From NCBI GenBank assembly GCA_030688135.1, contig JAUYIW010000029.1, positions 1 to 38,603 on the forward strand: a stretch of DNA of 38,603 nt. Reading direction: 5' to 3'. How positions within the stretch are numbered: position 1 is the stretch's first letter; each line of letters starts with the position of its first letter. Shown one piece after another: positions 31,783 through 38,577 of this stretch. This stretch comes from Candidatus Uhrbacteria bacterium (GTDB taxonomy: Bacteria; Patescibacteriota; Patescibacteriia; UBA9934). The position numbers and the translations under genes are program-made. The notes under the pieces are model-generated. The model did not search any database. It was not told the origin of the DNA and worked only from the letters and a program-made list of their open reading frames with translations.

Positions 31783-32001
31783 ATGGATGCAGAAACAATG
31801 ACACAGCTTGCAAAAGCTTTGGCAATCGGACTAGGTTCAATCGCGCCAGCTCTTGGCATCGGTCTTATTGGTATGAAAGCTATGGAAGCGATCGGACGCA
31901 ATCCTGAAGCAACTGGAAAACTTTTTGTTCCAATGCTTCTTGGAATGGCTTTTGCTGAGGCTATTGCCATTTACGCCCTTATCATAGCCTTCACACTTTA
32001 A
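31783..32001 (+). CDS. atpE: ATP synthase Fo subunit c
   Basis: 72 residues, the two-helix hairpin of the rotor ring. The ion-binding carboxylate is Glu59 in GMAFAEAIAIYALI, and the polar loop is RNPE (39-42). Na+-type c subunits have Gln in helix 1 and Ser after the Glu; here the same positions are Ile and Ala, so proton coupling is likely. Helix 1 has fewer of the usual Gly steps. A long palindrome lies directly downstream, as often seen where subunit c is made in excess. Confidence 0.95.
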   Translation: MDAETMTQLAKALAIGLGSIAPALGIGLIGMKAMEAIGRNPEATGKLFVPMLLGMAFAEAIAIYALIIAFTL

Positions 32002-32123
32002 GATTGTCACAAAACTGGCGAGCTTACATTTCACGGGTCCCTGTCATCTTCTCGACGTACATCTAGGTACGCCTCAAAGATGACTTCCCGTTCAAAGTAA
32101 TCTCATCCATTTTTGAACAATCT
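32001..32123. repeat. Long nested palindrome after atpE
   Basis: Outer arms AGATTGT/ACAATCT begin an imperfect 37-nt stem with 26 matches. It continues to ACGGG/CCCGT and encloses GTCATCTT/AAAGATGAC and CGTAC/GTACG. Words such as TTCACGGG and CCCGTTCA are shared with the palindrome at 38363-38491. GTCACAAAACTGGCGAGCT at 32006-32024 is repeated at 32139-32157. It is positioned to influence the balance between c subunit and downstream genes. Confidence 0.7.
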
Positions 32124-32182
32124 TACACAACATAGGTGGTCACAAAACTGGCGAGCTATAAGCAGATGCTAGTGAGTTACCT

Positions 32183-32206
32183 CTGATGATCTATATGGTC
32201 ATCAGG
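32183..32206. repeat. Hairpin before atpF
   Basis: CTGATGA and TCATCAG pair around TCTATATGG, about 20 nt before the atpF start codon. Confidence 0.5.
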
Positions 32207-32223
32207 AATTAACACATTAGAAT

Positions 32224-32886
32224 ATGACCGAGATTTCTCTCACAAATACTGTAATCGAAGGGGCGATCCCTTATGGTTGTGATAGCGAAAATGGCGCCAT
32301 TGCAGACGTTGCGTGTTCTACTATAGATTCCGGTGAATTAACTGCCGAAGAGTTAAATACAGAAGTGGTTAATGAAGAAACGGGAGGTATTGCCGGTGTT
32401 GCCGGTCAATTTGGCTTAAAAGGCGATATCTTTCTAGCTCAGCTTGTAAACTTCTTAATAGTTTTGGTTATACTGTGGATATTCTTATATAAGCCTGTCT
32501 TGAAATTTCTAAATGAGCGACAAGAAAAAATAGAAAAAAGCGTTAAGCATGCGGAAGAGATAGAAAAGAGAGTTAAAGCTATCGATATTGAACGAGAGTC
32601 TATTGTAACCGAAGCTCGTCAGGCTGCACAAACTATTCTTGAAAAAGCTCAGGCTGACTCAAAAACTCGATCTGATGAAATGGTAGAAGCTGCAAAGCGT
32701 GAAGTCGAGCGGGTAATCACAAGAGGTAAAGAGCAGTTAGCTGGAGAAAAAACAGAAATGATGCGAGAACTTAGAAAAGAAGTAGTTGCACTCGCCGTTA
32801 AAGCTGCCGAGCGTATTTTAACAGATGGAATCGATGAGAAAAAATCTCAGTCTCTTGCTGAAGAAGTTGTGAGAAAGCTAACGTAA
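32224..32886 (+). CDS. atpF: ATP synthase Fo subunit b with N-terminal extension
   Basis: 220 residues. The stator helix is normal: membrane segment about 74-93 (QLVNFLIVLVILWIFLYKPV), then LKFLNERQEKIEKSVKHAEE and a long charged coiled coil to the end. The first 65 residues are unusual, because b subunits normally start with the membrane helix. The extension is acidic and has two Cys (19 and 31). It would face outside the membrane. No later in-frame ATG precedes the helix, so the extension is probably real. Confidence 0.9.
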   Translation: MTEISLTNTVIEGAIPYGCDSENGAIADVACSTIDSGELTAEELNTEVVNEETGGIAGVAGQFGLKGDIFLAQLVNFLIVLVILWIFLYKPVLKFLNERQEKIEKSVKHAEEIEKRVKAIDIERESIVTEARQAAQTILEKAQADSKTRSDEMVEAAKREVERVITRGKEQLAGEKTEMMRELRKEVVALAVKAAERILTDGIDEKKSQSLAEEVVRKLT

Positions 32887-32888
32887 TC

Positions 32889-32969
32889 GCTACAGACCTA
32901 CGAACGGTACGAACCTACAAACATAGACGTTCTCGGTTTGTAAGTCTGTATAGTTCGTATGTCTGTAAC
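32889..32969. repeat. Solo TACAGAC palindrome between atpF and atpH
   Basis: The left arm is CTACAGACCTACGAAC plus GGTACGAACCTACAAAC. The right arm (32936-32969) is its near-complement, made of GTTTGTAAGTCTGTA and TAGTTCGTATGTCTGTAAC. A 13-nt loop separates them. Each arm is built from about four copies of TAC(A/G)(G/A)AC with short spacers. The arms match the inverted repeats around the GxxExxY gene at 37431-37893. Confidence 0.8.
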
Positions 32970-32977
32970 TAAAGTAT

Positions 32978-33361
32978 ATGAAGGTTGATGCAAAAAAACT
33001 GGCAAAGATTCTTGTTGATAGTGTTGATGGCGCAAATGAATCTGAAGCAAATAAAATCATTAAAGACTTTGTGAAGTTTTTGGCAGAAAATAAACTGCTC
33101 GGAATGTGGCGAGAGATCGAACGAGGAATACATTCTTCATGGAAAGAAAAGTATGGTGCTTCACAGGTAACCATTGTATCCGCTCATCGACTAAGTATAG
33201 ATGCCAGAGATGTTATAACTGGTCTTGCAAAAGGAGCAGACATACATGAAACAGTAAACGAAAGACTAATCGGCGGTACTATCATACGAATCGATGACAC
33301 TAGAATAGATGGAAGCATTTCAGGAGCGCTAGATAAACTTCAAAGAGAACTCACAGCCTAA
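32978..33361 (+). CDS. atpH: ATP synthase F1 subunit delta, short form
   Basis: 127 residues against about 175-180 in most bacteria. The C-terminal part is recognisable (QVTIVSAHRLSIDARDVITG, VNERLIGGTIIRIDDTRIDG, SISGALDKLQREL). The N-terminal six-helix bundle that binds alpha is reduced to about 60 residues. Position between b and alpha fixes the assignment. Reduced delta proteins are consistent with a Patescibacteria-type genome, from general knowledge. Confidence 0.85.
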   Translation: MKVDAKKLAKILVDSVDGANESEANKIIKDFVKFLAENKLLGMWREIERGIHSSWKEKYGASQVTIVSAHRLSIDARDVITGLAKGADIHETVNERLIGGTIIRIDDTRIDGSISGALDKLQRELTA

Positions 33362-33412
33362 CTTATAGCCTCTTACTTTAGACTAGAAGCTATCAGCTCT
33401 AAACTATAAGCT
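33362..33412. repeat. AGCTATAAGCTA-type AT-rich repeat
   Basis: The spacer before atpA is made of CTTATAGCC, GAAGCTATCAGCTC and CTATAAGCTAATG. Similar words occur at 36022-36046 before atpD, and at 26533-26563 where they encode the end of RsmI. A low-level dispersed repeat, of unknown origin. Confidence 0.45.
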
Positions 33413-33419
33413 AATGTAT

Positions 33420-34952
33420 ATGACTAACAAATCAGACATAATTGAACAGCTTCGAAAACAAGTTGAAGTATTCAAGGCTGACGCCAACGTTGAATCGGTA
33501 GGAACCGTACTTTCTGTTGCAGACGGTGTTATTACGATGAGCGGACTATCAAATGCAAAAGCACAGGAAATGCTTGAGTTTGAAGACGGAACCATTGGAG
33601 TTGCTCTAAACGTTGAAGAAGAAACCATTGGTGCTGTAGTCTTAGGCGACGCTGGAAGTATTAACGAGGGCGACACTGTAAAATCAACTGGACGAGTTCT
33701 ATCGATTCCAGTCGGAGAACAAATGATAGGCAGAGTCGTTAGTCCTCTTGGAATTGCTATTGATGGTAAAGGTGATATCAAAACAGAAAATTACAATCCT
33801 GTAGAAAAGATTGCGCCTGGTGTTATGACTCGTAAATCTGTTTCTGTTGCATTGCAAACTGGAATTAAGGCAATTGATACATTGATTCCAATCGGACGAG
33901 GTCAGCGTGAGCTTATTATTGGCGACCGTCAGACTGGAAAAACAGCAATTGCGATTGATACGATCATTAATCAAAAAGGCGAGAATGTTAAATGTGTTTA
34001 TGTAGCTATTGGTCAAAAAGAATCAAAAATTGCTAGTATTACAGCCAAGCTCGAAGCAGCTGGAGCTATGGAATACACAACTATCGTTCTTGCAGGAGCG
34101 TCTGATCCAGCATCGCTAAGTTACATTGCTCCATACTCTGGTTGTGCGATTGCTGAATACTTCATGGAAAAAGGAGAGGACGTGCTAATAATTTTTGATG
34201 ATCTTTCAAAGCATGCATGGGCATACCGAGAAATTTCACTTCTGCTAAAGCGCCCACCAGGACGTGAAGCTTATCCAGGTGATGTTTTTTACTTACACTC
34301 AAGACTTTTAGAGCGTTCAGCTCGGCTTAATGAAAAATACGGTGGAGGTTCGATTACTGCACTTCCAATTATTGAAACTCAAGCTGGGGACGTATCTGCC
34401 TACATTCCAACAAACGTTATTTCTATTACCGATGGTCAGATCTTTCTGGAGAGTGATCTTTTCTACAAAGGTCAAAGGCCAGCATTGAACGTTGGGCTTT
34501 CGGTTTCTCGTGTAGGTTCGGCAGCTCAAACTAAAGCAATTAAAGCAGTTTCGAAAACTCTAAAAGTTGACCTTGCACAGTTCCGCGAACTCGAAGCTTT
34601 TGCGCAGTTTGCAACAGACCTTGACGAAGCAACAAAGAAACAGCTCGAACGCGGACGACGCGCAATGGAAGTAATGAAGCAAAAACAATACGCTCCAATG
34701 ACCGTTGCAGAACAAACTTCGATCATCTTTGCGCTAAACAATGGTGATCTTGATAACATAGCGCCAGAACGAATTGAAGAGTTCGAAGCTAAATTCCTAG
34801 ATTACATGCGAGCAAGCGGAAAGGAAGTGCTCGACGACATCTCTGCAACAAAAGATTTAACTGACGAAACTGGCAAGAAACTGGAGAAAATGATAAACGA
34901 CTTTAAGAGTACTTTCGCTCCGGAAGTAAAAGATGAAAAAAGCGTAATCTAA
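33420..34952 (+). CDS. atpA: ATP synthase F1 subunit alpha
   Basis: 510 residues. The nucleotide domain shows the P-loop GDRQTGKT, ALQTGIKAIDTLIPIGRGQR upstream and ILIIFDDLSKHAWAYREIS-like Walker B (VLIIFDDLSKHAWAYREISL), followed by LLKRPPGREAYPGDVFYLHS. The alpha-type Gln at the P-loop (RQTGKT) marks a non-catalytic regulatory subunit. Two ATGs lie six bases apart (33414 and 33420). I chose 33420, MTNKSDIIEQLRKQVEVF, because its TATATG context matches other starts here. Confidence 0.96.
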   Translation: MTNKSDIIEQLRKQVEVFKADANVESVGTVLSVADGVITMSGLSNAKAQEMLEFEDGTIGVALNVEEETIGAVVLGDAGSINEGDTVKSTGRVLSIPVGEQMIGRVVSPLGIAIDGKGDIKTENYNPVEKIAPGVMTRKSVSVALQTGIKAIDTLIPIGRGQRELIIGDRQTGKTAIAIDTIINQKGENVKCVYVAIGQKESKIASITAKLEAAGAMEYTTIVLAGASDPASLSYIAPYSGCAIAEYFMEKGEDVLIIFDDLSKHAWAYREISLLLKRPPGREAYPGDVFYLHSRLLERSARLNEKYGGGSITALPIIETQAGDVSAYIPTNVISITDGQIFLESDLFYKGQRPALNVGLSVSRVGSAAQTKAIKAVSKTLKVDLAQFRELEAFAQFATDLDEATKKQLERGRRAMEVMKQKQYAPMTVAEQTSIIFALNNGDLDNIAPERIEEFEAKFLDYMRASGKEVLDDISATKDLTDETGKKLEKMINDFKSTFAPEVKDEKSVI

Positions 34953-34962
34953 AACTAACTGA

Positions 34963-34988
34963 GCACCCACAATGGGATGCCCCTACAC
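34963..34988. repeat. CACCCAC...GTGCCCCTACA repeat, copy A
   Basis: GCACCCACAATGGGATGC followed by CCCTACAC, a hairpin of CACCC with GGGATG-like arms. Related copies are at 35981-36012 and 38546-38577. An in-frame ATG (34977) inside this repeat precedes atpG but is not its start. Confidence 0.7.
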
Positions 34989-35015
34989 AGTTTTTTTCAA
35001 CCCATAAGCTACAAC

Positions 35016-35957
35016 ATGGCTGCTAACGCAAAAACAATTCGACGCCGCATCAAATCTATTGCTAACACTGGTAAGATTACCAAAGCAATGGAGCTTGTTG
35101 CTGCAAGTAAAATGCAACGCGCAGTAAACTCAGTGCTTGGTACACGACCTTATGCGCGAATGGCATGGGAAACTATTAATGCTGTTGCAAAGTCTGCTGG
35201 AGAAGTTACGCATCCTCTACTAGTTGAAAATAAAGAGGCAAAGAAAACTCTTTTTATACTTTTTACGTCAGACAGAGGTCTCGCTGGTGCGCTAAATACC
35301 AACATGAATAAAGCTGCTGCAAAAGCCGTTGCGCAGATTAAAGGTGATATTGAAGCAATAGCAGTAGGGAAGCGTGGAAACGCAGCGTTAAGACGAGCTA
35401 ACGTTCCTGTGATTGCAAGTTTTGAAGGACTTACAAACAAACCAATGTTTAAAGACGTACTTCCGATTGGCACACTTGTGCTTGAGGAATATCAGAAAGG
35501 AACTTACAAAGATGTAATAATTGGATATACTGACTTTATTTCTGCATTAAATCAAATTCCAAAAATACTGAAACTGTTACCGCTCGGTCAGCCGGAAGAT
35601 ATGGAAGGACTTGGAGAGGTTGGGAATAGAACGGAAAGTGAGAATGTAGTTACAGACCTACAAACTGTACAGAACTACAGAAAGGACGAATCTCGAGAGT
35701 ACAAATTTGAACCAAGTCCGGAAGAAGTGCTGAATAGAATACTTCCAAGACTAGTTGAAACAATGATTTATCAAGCGCTACTTGAGTCAGCTGCAAGTGA
35801 ACACTCAGCAAGAATGATGGCAATGAGAAGTGCGTCAGATAACGCTCAAGATATGTTGAAAGAATTAACCTTAACATATAACCAAATTCGCCAGGCTGGA
35901 ATTACGCAAGAAATTGCTGAAATAAGTGGAGGGGCTGCGGCGATCAATAATAAATAA
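35016..35957 (+). CDS. atpG: ATP synthase F1 subunit gamma, with repeat-derived insertion
   Basis: 313 residues from ATG 35016 (MAANAKTIRRRIKSIANTGK). The N- and C-terminal rotor helices are conserved (ITKAMELVAASKMQRAV; LPRLVETMIYQALLESAASE followed by HSARMMAMR). An extended form beginning in a repeat at 34977 is rejected. Around residues 212-222 a stretch (VVTDLQTVQNYRKD) is encoded by half of the TACAGAC repeat (35650-35682), which is absent from normal gamma subunits. It lies in a surface loop region and keeps the frame. Confidence 0.94.
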   Translation: MAANAKTIRRRIKSIANTGKITKAMELVAASKMQRAVNSVLGTRPYARMAWETINAVAKSAGEVTHPLLVENKEAKKTLFILFTSDRGLAGALNTNMNKAAAKAVAQIKGDIEAIAVGKRGNAALRRANVPVIASFEGLTNKPMFKDVLPIGTLVLEEYQKGTYKDVIIGYTDFISALNQIPKILKLLPLGQPEDMEGLGEVGNRTESENVVTDLQTVQNYRKDESREYKFEPSPEEVLNRILPRLVETMIYQALLESAASEHSARMMAMRSASDNAQDMLKELTLTYNQIRQAGITQEIAEISGGAAAINNK

Positions 35958-35980
35958 ACACCGCATGCTGAAACATGCAG

Positions 35981-36012
35981 GACAACCACATAGGGTTGCC
36001 CCTACACGATCC
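35981..36012. repeat. CACCCAC...GTGCCCCTACA repeat, copy B
   Basis: GACAACCACATAGGGTTGCC then CCTACACGATCC lies between atpG and atpD, next to a small hairpin GCATG/CATGC at 35963-35978. Confidence 0.7.
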
Positions 36013-36054
36013 GAAGCACATCAACCTATAAGCTATAACCTATAAACAAAACAT

Positions 36055-37428
36055 ATGACTAACAGAACAGGGACAATCGCACAGATTATCGGGGCTGTAG
36101 TAGACGTACGATTCGACGGAAAAGTTCCAGAAATCCTCACTGCACTCACTGTAATGCATCAAGATAAGAAACTCGTTTTGGAAGTTGCTCAGCAACTTGG
36201 TAATGAAGTTGTTCGATGTGTTGCCATGGGATCAACCGATGGACTGCAACGCGGATTAGAAGTAACAAATACCGGATCACCAATTTTAGTTCCTGTTGGA
36301 CCAAATACATTGGGCCGAATGTTTAACGTTATTGGTGAACCTATCGATGAAATGGAAGCTCCAGTTGTAGAAAGAATGGACCCTATTCACCGCGACGCTC
36401 CTCCGTTCGTTGATCAGTCAACAGAAACTGAGGTATTTGAAACTGGAATTAAAGTTATTGACCTTATTTGCCCAATTTTGAAAGGTGGAAAAACAGGATT
36501 GTTTGGTGGAGCTGGAGTTGGAAAAACTGTTATTGTGCAAGAAATGATTCACAACCTTGCAAAAGAGCATGGAGGATACTCAGTTTTTGCCGGTGTTGGA
36601 GAGCGAACTCGTGAAGGTAATGACCTTTACGCTGAAATGAAGGAGTCAGGAGTGCTCGACAAGACCACGCTCGTGTTTGGTCAGATGAACGAGCCACCAG
36701 GAGCTCGCGCCCGAGTTGGACTTGCAGGCCTTACAATGGCCGAGTATTTCCGCGACGTTGAAGAGCGTGATGTGCTCATGTTTATCGATAATATCTTCCG
36801 ATTTACTCAGGCTGGTTCTGAGGTTTCATCACTTTTAGGACGTATGCCTTCGGCTGTAGGATATCAGCCAAACCTTGCTACTGAAATGGGAGCGCTTCAG
36901 GAGCGCATTACATCAACCAAAAAAGGATCCATCACCTCAATTCAAGCAGTGTACGTGCCAGCTGACGACCTTACCGACCCAGCACCTGCTACTACATTTG
37001 GTCACCTTGACTCAACTGTTGTGCTTTCACGTAACCTTGCGGCGCTTGCGATTTACCCAGCTGTTGATCCACTCGATTCAAACTCAACAATTCTTGACCC
37101 TAACATCGTTGGTCAAGAGCATTACGATGTTGCGCAAGGTGTTCAGAAAGTTTTGCAACGTTATAAGGACTTGCAAGATATTATTGCAATTCTTGGAATG
37201 GATGAACTTTCAGAAGAAGATAAGCTAGCGGTTGCGCGAGCGAGAAAAATTCAAAAATTCCTATCTCAACCATTCAACGTTGCAGAGCAATTTACAGGCT
37301 CTAAAGGAAAGTACGTTTCAATTAAAGAAACTGTGCGTGGATTTAAGGAGATTCTGGAAGGGAAGCATGACGACAAGCCTGAACAAGCGTTCTATATGAA
37401 GGGAGGCATTGATGAGGTAGGGGCGTAG
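36055..37428 (+). CDS. atpD: ATP synthase F1 subunit beta
   Basis: 457 residues, the catalytic subunit. Visible are the P-loop GGAGVGKT, GERTREGNDLY with the catalytic Glu, VLMFIDNIFRFTQAGSEVSS (Walker B), and the DELSEEDKLAV loop that contacts gamma. The end (QAFYMKGGIDEV) is normal. The start ATG follows AAAACAT with no ribosome site. The gene is well conserved and is the best phylogenetic marker in the window. Confidence 0.97.
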   Translation: MTNRTGTIAQIIGAVVDVRFDGKVPEILTALTVMHQDKKLVLEVAQQLGNEVVRCVAMGSTDGLQRGLEVTNTGSPILVPVGPNTLGRMFNVIGEPIDEMEAPVVERMDPIHRDAPPFVDQSTETEVFETGIKVIDLICPILKGGKTGLFGGAGVGKTVIVQEMIHNLAKEHGGYSVFAGVGERTREGNDLYAEMKESGVLDKTTLVFGQMNEPPGARARVGLAGLTMAEYFRDVEERDVLMFIDNIFRFTQAGSEVSSLLGRMPSAVGYQPNLATEMGALQERITSTKKGSITSIQAVYVPADDLTDPAPATTFGHLDSTVVLSRNLAALAIYPAVDPLDSNSTILDPNIVGQEHYDVAQGVQKVLQRYKDLQDIIAILGMDELSEEDKLAVARARKIQKFLSQPFNVAEQFTGSKGKYVSIKETVRGFKEILEGKHDDKPEQAFYMKGGIDEVGA

Positions 37429-37430
37429 TC

Positions 37431-37465
37431 GTTACAAACCTACGAACTATACAAACTTACAGACC
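37431..37465. repeat. Left inverted-repeat arm flanking the GxxExxY gene
   Basis: GTTACAAACCTACGAACTAT followed by ACAAACTTACAGACC. Its complement is at 37855-37893. Over 34 aligned bases 28 match, and almost all differences are A/G changes. Confidence 0.8.
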
Positions 37466-37477
37466 AGTTTACGAAAT

Positions 37478-37852
37478 ATGGAGTTTATTTATCCAGATGA
37501 GAGCTATCAGATACTAGGTGTGCTGTTTGAAATAAATAAAGAGATCGGTTATGGTCACAGGGAGAAATACTACCAAAAAGCTATCGCAGCACATTTCGAT
37601 TTTCTTACAATTCCTTATAAGAAATAATTAAAAGTAGACCTAATTGCATGTAATCAAGTCGTAGGCCATTACTTCATAGACTTCCTTGTTTTCGACAAAA
37701 TAATCCTGGAAATAAAATCAACTAATAATTTTAGAGTCTCTGATTACAGACAGGTTAAGTCATACTTAAACTCAACAAATCTAAAACTCGGAATTCTAGC
37801 AACGTTCAGTCCAACAGGTATCCGCTACCGTAGAGTCCTTAATCTATATTGA
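37478..37852 (+). pseudogene. GxxExxY protein gene with one in-frame stop
   Basis: Frame from ATG 37478 gives SYQILGVLFEINKEIGYGHR and EKYYQKAIAAHFDFLTIPYK. The signature GHREKYY is G-x-x-E-x-x-Y. A TAA at 37625-37627 interrupts it, and the same frame then continues LKVDLIACNQVVGHYFIDFL, VFDKIILEIKSTNNFRVSDY and LGILATFSPTGIRYRRVLNL, the normal C-terminal half, to TGA 37850. With the stop ignored the length is 124 residues, the usual size. Family members have a PD-(D/E)xK nuclease-like core (here DFLVFDKIILEIK). The gene sits in the atp operon, which is unusual. Confidence 0.85.
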
Positions 37853-37854
37853 AC

Positions 37855-37893
37855 CTGCAGTCTGTAAGTCTGTACCGTCTGTAGGTCTGTAAC
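37855..37893. repeat. Right inverted-repeat arm flanking the GxxExxY gene
   Basis: CTGCAGTCTGTAAGTCTGTA followed by CCGTCTGTAGGTCTGTAAC, the complement of the left arm at 37431-37465. Confidence 0.8.
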
Positions 37894-37899
37894 TATATT

Positions 37900-38337
37900 A
37901 TGTCAAAGATTTCACTAAAAATCATAACCCCAGAACGAGTCGTATTCGAAGACTCGGTTGATTCGATTTCTGCAACTACTGAAATGGGTGAGGTTACAAT
38001 CCTGCCAAACCATGTTCCGCTAGTTTCACTTCTGCGCTCTGGCGAAATGCGACTTCGAGATAATGGACAGGAATCACTTTTAGCAGTCTCCACAGGGCTT
38101 ATAGAGGTTCGTGGTGGAAATCAAATAATAATATTAGCTGATTCTGCTGAGCGTTCAGAAGAATTAGACCTTGAAAAGATTGAAGAGGCCAAAAAACTAG
38201 CTGAAAAACGTGTGGAAGAAGCAAGGAATATGAACGATGTTGCCTATGCCGATGCTCTAGTTCATCTAGAGCGAGAGCTGGCTAGACATCGCGTGGCGAC
38301 AAAAAAGAAATACCGCGATGTTGGAAGACAGTCATAA
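37900..38337 (+). CDS. atpC: ATP synthase F1 subunit epsilon
   Basis: 145 residues. The N-terminal beta-sandwich is typical (SLKIITPERVVFEDSVDSIS, GEVTILPNHVPLVSLLRSGE, LLAVSTGLIEVRGGNQIIIL) and the C-terminal pair of helices is present (about 88-145). These can inhibit ATP hydrolysis in many bacteria. It is separated from atpD by the GxxExxY insertion, so its expression may depend on read-through of the two repeat arms. It ends the operon. Confidence 0.93.
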   Translation: MSKISLKIITPERVVFEDSVDSISATTEMGEVTILPNHVPLVSLLRSGEMRLRDNGQESLLAVSTGLIEVRGGNQIIILADSAERSEELDLEKIEEAKKLAEKRVEEARNMNDVAYADALVHLERELARHRVATKKKYRDVGRQS

Positions 38338-38362
38338 GTGGGATCTGGCGAGTATATTATAT

Positions 38363-38491
38363 CTTGAATTACGAAACTCGCGATCTTTGCGTTCACGGGC
38401 GCCCGTCGCCCCCGTTCTCCCTACGTTTTAGTAGGGTTCACGGGGATCGACAGCCCGTTCATGCGAATCTCATCGAGTTTCGTAATTCAAG
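38363..38491. repeat. Long nested palindrome after atpC
   Basis: The perfect 18-bp arms CTTGAATTACGAAACTCG and CGAGTTTCGTAATTCAAG enclose ACGGGC/GCCCGT and an inner stem CCCCGT-CCCTAC with GTAGGG-ACGGGG. It shares motifs with the palindrome at 32001-32123. It may form a large hairpin at the operon end. Confidence 0.75.
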
Positions 38492-38501
38492 GTATTATAA
38501 G

Positions 38502-38529
38502 ACCGGCTCTGAATTGAGCTGGTTTTATT
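38502..38529 (+). terminator. Terminator of the ATP synthase operon
   Basis: ACCGGCTC, loop TGAATT and GAGCTGGT, followed by TTTATTTG. Confidence 0.75.
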
Positions 38530-38545
38530 TGATTATAAACTCGCC

Positions 38546-38577
38546 GGACACCCACAAGGGGTGCCCCTACATGATCC
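38546..38577. repeat. CACCCAC...GTGCCCCTACA repeat, copy C
   Basis: GGACACCCACAAGGGGTGCC followed by CCTACATGATCC, the most symmetrical copy (GGACACC pairs with GGGTGCC). Sequences of this type are common in several bacterial phyla, from memory. Confidence 0.75.

Noticed and set aside
34977..35015. Longer AtpG start
   Set aside because: The ATG belongs to a dispersed repeat and the extra 13 residues do not match gamma subunits.
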